Origin: an uncultured Clostridia bacterium
Lineage (GTDB): Bacteria > Bacillota_A > Clostridia > TANB77 > CAG-508
Direction: 5' to 3'
Length of the DNA stretch: 15,494 bases
Assembly: GCA_947627825.1 (NCBI GenBank)
Contig: CANQXO010000026.1
Coordinates: 1-15,494 of the forward strand
A program made the translations under genes and the position numbers. Positions 1 to 6,233 of the stretch are shown here, piece by piece (position 1 is the stretch's first letter; every line of letters begins with the position of its first letter). Below the pieces are notes generated by a model. The model saw only the letters and a list, made by a program, of their open reading frames with translations, was not told the DNA's origin and ran no database searches.

Positions 1-22
1 TAAAAAATGCCCTCCTTTCTTT
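1..22 (-). promoter_or_regulatory. Ribosome binding site of a gene beyond the left edge
   Basis: On the minus strand AAAGGAGGG lies at 18-10, followed by 9 nt up to the window edge. That spacing would put a start codon just outside the window, so a minus-strand gene probably begins immediately to the left. The stretch 22-80, between this site and the tRNA terminator, is its likely 5' leader. I could not pick a convincing promoter there. The gene itself is not visible. Confidence 0.5.
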
Positions 23-80
23 GATTTAAGAGAACATTTTTTATAATTTTATTAAGTTCGATTCATCTTTTCTAAAGCGA

Positions 81-115
81 AAAAAACTTACGAAACTTTT
101 ACAAGTTCGTAAGTT
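81..115 (-). terminator. Rho-independent terminator after tRNA-Gly
   Basis: The arms 85-94 and 106-115 (AACTTACGAA / TTCGTAAGTT) form a perfect 10-bp inverted repeat with an 11-nt loop. On the minus strand the stem is followed at once by a run of T (complement of the A run at 81-86). It begins 10 nt past the CCA end of the tRNA, so it ends the tRNA transcript before the leader of the next minus-strand gene. Confidence 0.85.
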
Positions 116-124
116 GTAATAAGT

Positions 125-198
<74 letters not shown>

Positions 199-218
199 AT
201 TTGCTTGCGACATTTATT

Positions 219-247
219 ATTTTACACTATGTCATACTAAATGTCAA
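219..247 (-). promoter_or_regulatory. Sigma-A promoter of tRNA-Gly
   Basis: On the minus strand a perfect -35 TTGACA (247-242) is followed after exactly 17 nt by TAAAAT (224-219). The expected transcription start, about 212, lies some 13 nt before the tRNA 5' end at 198. This is the normal arrangement for a stable-RNA promoter. Confidence 0.85.
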
Positions 248-255
248 TATTTTTG

Positions 256-284
256 TTGAATTTTTTTCGAATAAATTATATAAT
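256..284 (+). promoter_or_regulatory. Sigma-A promoter of the pseudouridine synthase gene
   Basis: TTGAAT (256-261), a 17-nt spacer and a perfect TATAAT (279-284) precede the ribosome binding site AAAGGAG (307-313) and the ATG at 318. The -35 box lies only 8 nt from the -35 box of the divergent tRNA promoter, so the two promoters are back to back. Confidence 0.8.
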
Positions 285-317
285 CTTCATAATTACTGTA
301 ATGATTAAAGGAGATTT

Positions 318-1196
318 ATGAAAACAATTATTGTTGATTATAATGGTGATGGCAAAAAAATTGGTACATATCTTACTAGTGTTTTTCCTAGCCTAAATAT
401 AAATGCTGTTTACAAAGCTTTACGAAAAAAAGATATAAAACTAAATGGCAAAAGAATAAATACTAATGAAATTGTACACTTTAATGACGAATTGACTTTG
501 TATATCACTGATGACATTTTAAATGGTTCATCACAAGAAGTCCAAATTTCAACTATATATGAGGATGATAATATTGTCATTTTTAACAAGCCTACTCAGC
601 TTGAGGTTGTGGGTGAAAATTCACTTACTTCTATTATGAAGAAAAACTATGAATTTTTGGAGCCTTGTCATAGAATTGATAGAAATACTATGGGCTTAGT
701 TTTATATGCAAAAAATGAGTTTTCTCATAAATTTCTTCTAGACAAATTTAAAAGTTTTGAAATTGAAAAACATTATATTGCTTGTTGTTATGGTAAGGCT
801 AAACAACTTGCTAATTTAAATGCTTATCTTTTTAAAGATAGCAAAAAATCTATTGTATATATTTCTGATGAGCCTAAAAGTCATTTCGTAAAAATCAAAA
901 CTAGTTATAAGCTAATTAATTATAATACAGCTTCTAATTTGTCTTTACTTGATGTGACTCTTCATACTGGAAGAACTCATCAAATTAGGGCTCATCTTGC
1001 GCACTGTGGTCTTCCTATTTTAGGTGATGGAAAATATGGTTCGTATGAGATTAATAGAAGATTTAAAGTTTATTCTCAAATGCTTTGTAGTTATAGCATT
1101 GGTTTTAACTTTACTTCATGCCCTGATGATTTTAAATATTTAACTGGCTTGTGCATAAGTTTAAAAAAGATTCCTTATACAGAATTTTTTAAATAG
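318..1196 (+). CDS. RluA/RluD-family pseudouridine synthase
   Basis: This 292-residue protein is predicted to isomerise uridine to pseudouridine in rRNA or tRNA. An S4-like RNA-binding segment occupies about residues 15-65 (NAVYKALRKKDIKLNGKRIN). The catalytic domain follows, with the family signature HRIDRNTMG at 118-126 (canonical HRLDxxTSG); D121 is the expected catalytic aspartate. GRTHQIRAHLAHCGLPILGD near residues 215-235 is the conserved C-terminal block. Length is normal for the RluA family. The ATG is set by AAAGGAG with a 4-nt gap and by a clear upstream promoter. The site specificity (23S rRNA versus tRNA) cannot be read from the sequence, so no symbol is assigned. A Met replaces the usual Ser in the signature, which is tolerated in clostridial relatives as far as I recall. 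Confidence 0.92.
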   Translation: MKTIIVDYNGDGKKIGTYLTSVFPSLNINAVYKALRKKDIKLNGKRINTNEIVHFNDELTLYITDDILNGSSQEVQISTIYEDDNIVIFNKPTQLEVVGENSLTSIMKKNYEFLEPCHRIDRNTMGLVLYAKNEFSHKFLLDKFKSFEIEKHYIACCYGKAKQLANLNAYLFKDSKKSIVYISDEPKSHFVKIKTSYKLINYNTASNLSLLDVTLHTGRTHQIRAHLAHCGLPILGDGKYGSYEINRRFKVYSQMLCSYSIGFNFTSCPDDFKYLTGLCISLKKIPYTEFFK

Positions 1197-1231
1197 ATTC
1201 TAATTGTTGAATATCGTTGTTGCTTTATATC

Positions 1232-1290
1232 ATATATATAATTTATGTGTTTTGCGTATTTTTGGATTTAGTATTTTATATATATAATTT
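1232..1290 (+). repeat. Direct repeat with two candidate -10 boxes upstream of the TraX-family gene
   Basis: The 13-mer ATATATATAATTT occurs twice, at 1232-1244 and 1278-1290, in the 116-nt gap between the pseudouridine synthase and the TraX-family gene. Each copy contains TATAAT (1237-1242 and 1283-1288). No good -35 box lies 16-18 nt upstream of either, so promoter activity is possible but unproven, and co-transcription with the upstream gene is equally likely. No terminator hairpin is visible in the gap. Confidence 0.4.
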
Positions 1291-1312
1291 TTGTTGAAAG
1301 GTTTGTGTTGAT

Positions 1313-2026
1313 ATGTCTAGTTTTGTTTTAAAAATAATTGCAATTATTTCCATGTTGTGTGACCATTCTGGTGATGCTTTTATAGGTGGACTTTCTCCTT
1401 TTAATATAATTGGTAGAATTGCTTTTCCTATTTTTGCTTTTCAATTGGTTATTGGTTATAAAAATACTTCTAATTTTAAAAAATATATGACTAGACTTGT
1501 AATATTTGCTTTAATTTCTCAAATTCCTTTTTACATTTTTACTCATGATGTGATTCACAATGATACTCTTATTTTAAATATCTTTTTTACCTTGATATTA
1601 GGCATTATGGGAATTGTTTTTTGGGACCATTTTTCTAACAAATTTTTAAAAGTTATTTCAGTTATTGCTATTGCTTCGCTTGCTCAGCTCATTCGAGTTG
1701 ATTATGGATACTGGGGCGTTTTATTAATTTTATTTATATACTTATTTTGTCCTACAATTAATAAAGATAACCATAAGTCTAACAAAGCAAATCTAATAGT
1801 TTTTGTTACTGGATATTTAGCTTTATGTTTCATCAAATTCTTTTCTTATTTTAAGCTTGTTTCAGTTGCAATGACTTTTGCTTTGATGCTTTTTACTTTT
1901 CTTCCAATTATATTTATGCTTTTATACAATGGTAAAAAAGGCCCTTCTATAAAATACTTCTTTTACCTTTTTTATCCAGTGCATTTATTAATTTTAGATT
2001 TGTTGGTATTAGTTTTTCATATTTAA
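1313..2026 (+). CDS. TraX-family integral membrane protein
   Basis: This 237-residue polytopic membrane protein has about seven or eight hydrophobic segments throughout. Its N-terminus (LKIIAIISMLCDHSGDAF, then IGRIAFPIFAFQLVIGY and a KYMTRLVIFALISQIPF-type block) matches what I recall of the TraX family (PF05857), named after the F-plasmid pilin N-acetylase. Chromosomal Firmicute members are not linked to conjugation, and their substrate is unknown; the family resembles membrane O-acyltransferases. There is no conjugation gene here. AAAGG at 1297-1301 lies 11 nt before the ATG, a rather long spacing. The gene converges on gpr with only 6 nt between the two stop codons. Confidence 0.85.
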   Translation: MSSFVLKIIAIISMLCDHSGDAFIGGLSPFNIIGRIAFPIFAFQLVIGYKNTSNFKKYMTRLVIFALISQIPFYIFTHDVIHNDTLILNIFFTLILGIMGIVFWDHFSNKFLKVISVIAIASLAQLIRVDYGYWGVLLILFIYLFCPTINKDNHKSNKANLIVFVTGYLALCFIKFFSYFKLVSVAMTFALMLFTFLPIIFMLLYNGKKGPSIKYFFYLFYPVHLLILDLLVLVFHI

Positions 2027-2032
2027 ATAAAC

Positions 2033-2950
2033 TTAATTTTTTACTAGCGATTGATTTATGGCATTTGATATTATTTCTTTCATATTGTCTACTAAATCAT
2101 CTATTTCTTTGGGCATAACAGCCAAGTTATATTTACTTGGTTCTAATACCGTTTTTATCAATTTATATTTATCTTCATAAGATGAATTTTTTAAAAATTC
2201 AAATTCTTCAAATTGGTCTACTAATATGTCAAATGTGTTTGCGACTATTGTTGCCGCTTCCACTACTGTAGGCACTCCTATTGCAATTACTGGTACTCCC
2301 ATTGTTTCTTTGCTTATTTCTTTTCTTCTATTTTGAACTCCTGAACCCGGTACTATTCCAGTGTCGCATATTTGAATTGTTTTTAATAGTCTGGAAATAT
2401 TATTTGATGCTAATGCATCTATTACAATTATTACTCCTACTTCAACATTTTGAACTAATCCTTTTAATATTTCCTGTGTTTCAATTCCAGTTGTTCCAAG
2501 TACACCTGGAGCGATTGCACTTATTTCTCTTGTTCCTTCTTGCAATAATTCTGGTTTATATTTTAATATATGTCTTGTTATTTCGAGGTCTTTTATGACT
2601 TTTGGTCCAATGGCATCTGCAGTTGTATCCTCATTTCCTAATCCTACAACTAAAACTGGTCCTTCTATTCCATTTAACATTAATTTTATTTCTTTTGAAA
2701 CTGTTTCAAATGCTTCTTTTATTTCTTCTTGATTTATTATTTCCATATCTTTTATATTAATTGTTGTATAAGTTCCTATTTTTTTATCTATCTTTTTGCT
2801 ACCTGCTTCGTTTAATATCTTTACTCTAGTTAGTTCAAGGTTGTCAGATATTTTTTTATTTTCTGTCTTTATACCGTCTAAATCTTTTTCTTCTTGTTCT
2901 TTGCAAATAGCCATTCTCTCATCAGCTAAGTCTGTTCTAAAATTTATCAT
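2033..2950 (-). CDS. gpr: GPR germination protease
   Basis: This 305-residue enzyme is an aspartic-type spore endopeptidase. It degrades the small acid-soluble proteins that coat spore DNA, supplying amino acids during germination. The N-terminus MINFRTDLADER carries the RTD-LA autoprocessing motif of GPR zymogens, but the propeptide would be only about 7 residues (roughly 15 in Bacillus). GLGN is at 103-106, TADAIGPK at 110-117, APGVLGTTGIET at 148-159, IDALAS at 177-182, GSGVQNRR at 202-209 and IGVPTVVEAA at 224-233. D112 and D178 correspond to the two essential aspartates reported for the Bacillus enzyme. The ATG has no ribosome binding site at normal distance; the only strong one is 24 nt upstream inside a hairpin. 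I could not identify a forespore (sigma-G) promoter in the 120 nt upstream. It shows that the organism sporulates. Confidence 0.96.
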   Translation of the reverse strand: MINFRTDLADERMAICKEQEEKDLDGIKTENKKISDNLELTRVKILNEAGSKKIDKKIGTYTTINIKDMEIINQEEIKEAFETVSKEIKLMLNGIEGPVLVVGLGNEDTTADAIGPKVIKDLEITRHILKYKPELLQEGTREISAIAPGVLGTTGIETQEILKGLVQNVEVGVIIVIDALASNNISRLLKTIQICDTGIVPGSGVQNRRKEISKETMGVPVIAIGVPTVVEAATIVANTFDILVDQFEEFEFLKNSSYEDKYKLIKTVLEPSKYNLAVMPKEIDDLVDNMKEIISNAINQSLVKN

Positions 2951-2955
2951 TTTTA

Positions 2956-2985
2956 TTTCTCGTCTAAAACGAAACTCCTTTCGTT
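2956..2985 (-). promoter_or_regulatory. gpr leader: ribosome binding site within alternative hairpins
   Basis: On the minus strand AAAGGAG (2981-2975) lies in a perfect 7-bp hairpin: AACGAAA (2985-2979), loop GGAG, TTTCGTT (2974-2968). The downstream arm can instead pair with ACGAGA (2963-2958) in a 6-bp stem including one G-U pair. That second hairpin lies exactly between the Shine-Dalgarno sequence and the ATG and would leave an effective spacing of 7 nt instead of 24. The two folds exclude each other. No in-frame start codon lies nearer to the Shine-Dalgarno sequence, and a TAA closes the frame upstream. Confidence 0.45.
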
Positions 2986-3022
2986 AAAAATTTTTAAATA
3001 TCTATAATTCAAAATTTTTTAT

Positions 3023-3040
3023 TTCAAAATCTATTTTGAA
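3023..3040. repeat. Short inverted repeat in the gpr upstream region
   Basis: TTCAAAAT (3023-3030), 2 nt, then ATTTTGAA (3033-3040) form an 8-bp perfect dyad. A further copy of TTCAAAAT lies at 3008-3015. It falls in the untranslated stretch between the holA terminator and gpr, where an operator for gpr would be expected. No known regulator motif is recognised, and in such AT-rich DNA it may be chance. Confidence 0.3.
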
Positions 3041-3069
3041 TCTTAATTTTTCAAATTTATCGCAAAACA

Positions 3070-3115
3070 AAAAACTTTAATTTCTAGCTTTATTATGCTA
3101 TAAATTAAAGTTTTT
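3070..3115 (-). terminator. Rho-independent terminator after holA
   Basis: ACTTTAATTT (3074-3083) pairs with AAATTAAAGT (3102-3111). After one mismatch, TAGC (3085-3088) pairs with GCTA (3097-3100) around an 8-nt loop. A/T tails extend the stem on both sides, giving U-runs in either direction. It begins a few nt past the holA stop codon (3123-3125) and separates the murB-yvcK-debrancher-holA unit from gpr. The symmetry means it could also stop plus-strand transcripts. Confidence 0.8.
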
Positions 3116-3122
3116 ATTCTTT

Positions 3123-4058
3123 TTATGAACAATATCTACACAAAATTGATTCTAGTCCTACGCTCAAATCTATATTTCCATTTTTTGATGATTCATCTAG
3201 TTTTATTAATTCTTCAAGTATGTTTTGTAATTCTTCTTGTCCAAAAATTTTAGCTTGATTTTGATATTTTCCTACTAAAAACATTTGGTTTGGTTTTAGC
3301 TTTAAATTTTGTGCTACATTTACTCCATTTGATAATTTTACAATATATAGTTTTTTAAAATGATTATATAACATTATTAAAATTCTTTGTATTGGTTCTT
3401 TTGAATAAACTAGATTGTGCAAAACACTTATTGCTTGTTTTATGTCTTTTTTTCCTAGACTATCTGTTAAATCAAATATGATGCTTTCTGTCTTTTTTAT
3501 AGTTAATTCTTCAATGTCTTCTTTTGCGATGCTTCCTCCTTTTCCTGCATACTCAATCAGTTTTCTTAGCTCATTTATGATTTCTTCCATGTTTGTTCCA
3601 ACACATTCCACCAAGTATTGTGCTACACTATCTTTTATGCTTACTCCATAAGCTGTAGTTATTGATTTTATTTGACTTACTATTTCAAATGGCTTTTTTT
3701 CATTACATTCTTTTACTGTTGCTTTTTTTTGAAGTGTTTTGTAAAGGCTTGTTGTTTTATCTATATCACTTTCAACTATAACTAACTCAGTATCTTCTAA
3801 TTCGTTAGCATTAATGTATTCTGCAAGCTTTTCGCCTATTGTATTTTTCTTTTTTATTATATTAGAATCTCTTACTACTATGAGTTTTTTTTCATATCCA
3901 AATGCTGGCGTTTCTATGTCTGAAATTAGTCCGTCACAATTGTTTTCATCAATTTGAATATAATTGATGCCAAGCTTTGTTTCGCCAAATTTCTTTTTTA
4001 TTTTTTTTAAATAGTCGTTTTTTATGTAATTATCCTCACCATATAGTAAATATATCAA
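3123..4058 (-). CDS. holA: DNA polymerase III delta subunit
   Basis: This 311-residue protein is the clamp-loader delta subunit, which opens the beta sliding clamp during loading onto primed DNA. MIYLLYGEDNYIKNDYLKKI at the N-terminus is the typical start of the HolA AAA-like domain. FDLTDSLGKKD (about 195-205) and the helical C-terminal part ending ESILCRYC also fit. It is slightly shorter than the usual 330-345 residues. Translation starts at a TTG (4058-4056). AAAGGAG at 4072-4066 overlaps the stop codon of the upstream debranching enzyme, with a 7-nt spacing to TTG, indicating translational coupling. It is the last gene of its unit, closed by the hairpin at 3070-3115. In Bacillus and many Clostridia, holA is followed by rpsT and gpr; here gpr follows directly and rpsT is absent. 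Confidence 0.93.
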   Translation of the reverse strand: MIYLLYGEDNYIKNDYLKKIKKKFGETKLGINYIQIDENNCDGLISDIETPAFGYEKKLIVVRDSNIIKKKNTIGEKLAEYINANELEDTELVIVESDIDKTTSLYKTLQKKATVKECNEKKPFEIVSQIKSITTAYGVSIKDSVAQYLVECVGTNMEEIINELRKLIEYAGKGGSIAKEDIEELTIKKTESIIFDLTDSLGKKDIKQAISVLHNLVYSKEPIQRILIMLYNHFKKLYIVKLSNGVNVAQNLKLKPNQMFLVGKYQNQAKIFGQEELQNILEELIKLDESSKNGNIDLSVGLESILCRYCS

Positions 4059-4070
4059 AGTTATTCTCCT

Positions 4071-6089
4071 TTAATCTTCATCAAATATTATTCTAAATAT
4101 TTCTGCCACGCTCCATGCTTGTGCAAAAGCTCCCTTACCTTGTTTTGGATTTATTGCATCATATATTTCGCAAATGCTTCCTATTGTGTTTCCATTTATA
4201 ATTTCATTTGTAAATACTGTTGCTACATTTATTTTAAATTGTTCCAATTTATTTTTTAAGCCTTTTTTATATTCTTCATCATTTTCTGCTTCAATTAAGT
4301 TTTTAAGTGCATTGTAATATTGTCCCATTAAAAATGGCCATATTGTTCCTTGATGATATGCACTATCTCTTTCTAATGGAGAACCTTCATATTTTGGAAT
4401 AAAGTTTTCATCATCTTTTGCTAAGGTCATTAATCCAAATTTATTCAAAAGCTTTTGTGTAACTGTAATAAATAATTCTTTTGCCATTTTACTATCACAA
4501 TCTAATATTGGGTAGGTTAAGCTTATTGCAAATAACTGATTTGGTCTTACTTTTCCATCGCCTAAAACATCATATAAGCATTTTTTCTCTGGGTTATAAA
4601 ATTTCTTTTCAAATGACTTTTTACATTTACGAGCAATGTATGCATACTCAATTTGAGGAAGTTTTTTATCCCAATGCTTATTTAATTCTTGCATTGTTTT
4701 TAGAGCATTGTACCATAAAGCATTTATTTCAACTGCTTTCCCATTCCTTGGTGTAATTGCTATATCGTTTACTTTTGCATCCATCCATGTATTTTGCGTT
4801 TGTGGTGTTCCTGATACTAAAAGGTAATCTATATCATCTACAAAAATGTTATTTCCATCAATGTTTATTCCGTCTATATAATTATTTATAATGCTTTTTA
4901 GATGTTTATACAATTTTTCTTTTACAAAATCATAATTGCCAGTATATTTTATATATTTATTTACCGCTTCAAATAATAATAGCGAAGCGTCTACACTGTT
5001 ATATAAAGGTTTTCCAGTATATTCAGAATATCCATTTGGAATTAATCCTTGTTGTATTTTATATACAACTGATAATAAAACTTCTTCTGCTATATCAAAC
5101 TTTTTAGTAACCAATAATAATCCTTCAAAGGCTATTAAAGTATCTCTATTCCAATCATTAAACCATGGATAGCCTGCTATAATAGTGTGCAATTTACTTG
5201 TTTTTTTCTGCACGATAAAGTTATCTACTGCAACTATGTATTTTCTAACTAATTCTCTATATGCTTCTTTATCTTTGTACTTTTTAGGAATTCTTTTTGT
5301 AAGTTCAGATTGTTCTATCTGCTTTTTTATTCTTTCATTTTCTTGACTTATTATTTTTTCTCCACTTAGTTTAGTTGTTTCATCTAAGTCAAGTCCATAT
5401 TTTCCACTTGTTGCACAAATGAATACTATTTCCTTATCTTCATTTGGTTTGATTTCAATTGTAAATGTTCCCGGTACTAAATGATTTTCTTGATATTCAA
5501 ATCCTCTTTCCTTTTCTATTCTATATTGCATGTTATAAAATATATCATTATCTCGTTGCTCATATTTTGCACCTTTAACTCCCATATTTATTTTATGATT
5601 ATCTAGTAATAATTGCACTTTATCTTGTTCTTTTGAAACGGTTTGTGTAAAGTTGAATGTGGTATTAGTTGTTATAGAGTGGAAATCTCTATAGTTAATT
5701 ACAGGTGTTAAGTTCAATTTTACTTTTGATTTTTGATTTACTATTCTATAAATAACTGCTACAGCATTTTTGCCATGCAACAAGCATATTGATTTTTCAA
5801 TAATAACTTTGGAAACTTTATAAGTATATATTGGTATAATATCTTTTTCAAATTTTACTAAATATTTATTTCCTTTAGTTATTTCTCCATTTGCTTCATT
5901 GGTGTATAATGCTGTTTTCTTTCCATTAATTTCTATGCTTTCGTCTAGTTTTGAAAGTATTAATTTTCTATTGTGTGGAGGTGTTTCTGACGCAATTAAT
6001 AAGCCATGATATTTTCTTGTATTCATACCTCCAAAATCCGTTGATGCACTAAATCCACCTATTCCATTTGTTATTATCCACTCTTTCAT
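4071..6089 (-). CDS. Glycogen debranching enzyme (amylo-alpha-1,6-glucosidase, GH133-like)
   Basis: This 672-residue, probably cytoplasmic enzyme is predicted to hydrolyse alpha-1,6 branch points of glycogen or limit dextrin. The N-terminal domain opens with EWIITNGIGGFSASTDFGGMNTRKYHGLL (2-30), the hallmark of the archaeal-type GDE N-terminal domain, with a beta-rich part to about residue 260. The C-terminal (alpha/alpha)6 domain carries AGYPWFNDWNRDT (305-317), NTWMDAK (433-439), GSPLERDSAYHQGTIWPF (569-586) and GAFAQAWSVAE (653-663). The acidic residues in these blocks are the expected catalytic ones. Length is typical. AGGAG lies 6 nt before the ATG. The 144-nt gap upstream shows no terminator and no clear promoter, so read-through from yvcK is likely. 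No other glycogen genes lie nearby. Confidence 0.9.
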   Translation of the reverse strand: MKEWIITNGIGGFSASTDFGGMNTRKYHGLLIASETPPHNRKLILSKLDESIEINGKKTALYTNEANGEITKGNKYLVKFEKDIIPIYTYKVSKVIIEKSICLLHGKNAVAVIYRIVNQKSKVKLNLTPVINYRDFHSITTNTTFNFTQTVSKEQDKVQLLLDNHKINMGVKGAKYEQRDNDIFYNMQYRIEKERGFEYQENHLVPGTFTIEIKPNEDKEIVFICATSGKYGLDLDETTKLSGEKIISQENERIKKQIEQSELTKRIPKKYKDKEAYRELVRKYIVAVDNFIVQKKTSKLHTIIAGYPWFNDWNRDTLIAFEGLLLVTKKFDIAEEVLLSVVYKIQQGLIPNGYSEYTGKPLYNSVDASLLLFEAVNKYIKYTGNYDFVKEKLYKHLKSIINNYIDGINIDGNNIFVDDIDYLLVSGTPQTQNTWMDAKVNDIAITPRNGKAVEINALWYNALKTMQELNKHWDKKLPQIEYAYIARKCKKSFEKKFYNPEKKCLYDVLGDGKVRPNQLFAISLTYPILDCDSKMAKELFITVTQKLLNKFGLMTLAKDDENFIPKYEGSPLERDSAYHQGTIWPFLMGQYYNALKNLIEAENDEEYKKGLKNKLEQFKINVATVFTNEIINGNTIGSICEIYDAINPKQGKGAFAQAWSVAEIFRIIFDED

Positions 6090-6233
6090 TTGTTTCTCCT
6101 ATTTTTCATCTTTTTGTTGCTTCTGATTTTTTTGTATTTAATTTTTTCTTTCTAATCCATTTATAAATTCATTTTTGTTTTTTTAAGTTAGCTTATTTTT
6201 TACTTTTTAATATTTAGTTTTTCATTTTAATTT

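Noticed and set aside
1313..2026. A conjugation function for the TraX-family gene
   Set aside because: No relaxase, coupling protein, pilin or mobile-element gene is present; chromosomal members of the family are common.
2281..2598. A 105-codon Leu/Phe-rich plus-strand frame inside gpr
   Set aside because: Composition follows from AT-rich antisense DNA; gpr motifs are intact on the other strand.
2986..3069. A sigma-G promoter for gpr
   Set aside because: Expected from the gene's role, but no pair of boxes like TGAATA and CATACTA at suitable spacing was found, so none is annotated.
6090..6233. A promoter or small gene in the yvcK-debrancher gap
   Set aside because: AT-rich, with TTTATAAAT as the only -10-like element and no matching -35, no hairpin and no credible frame.
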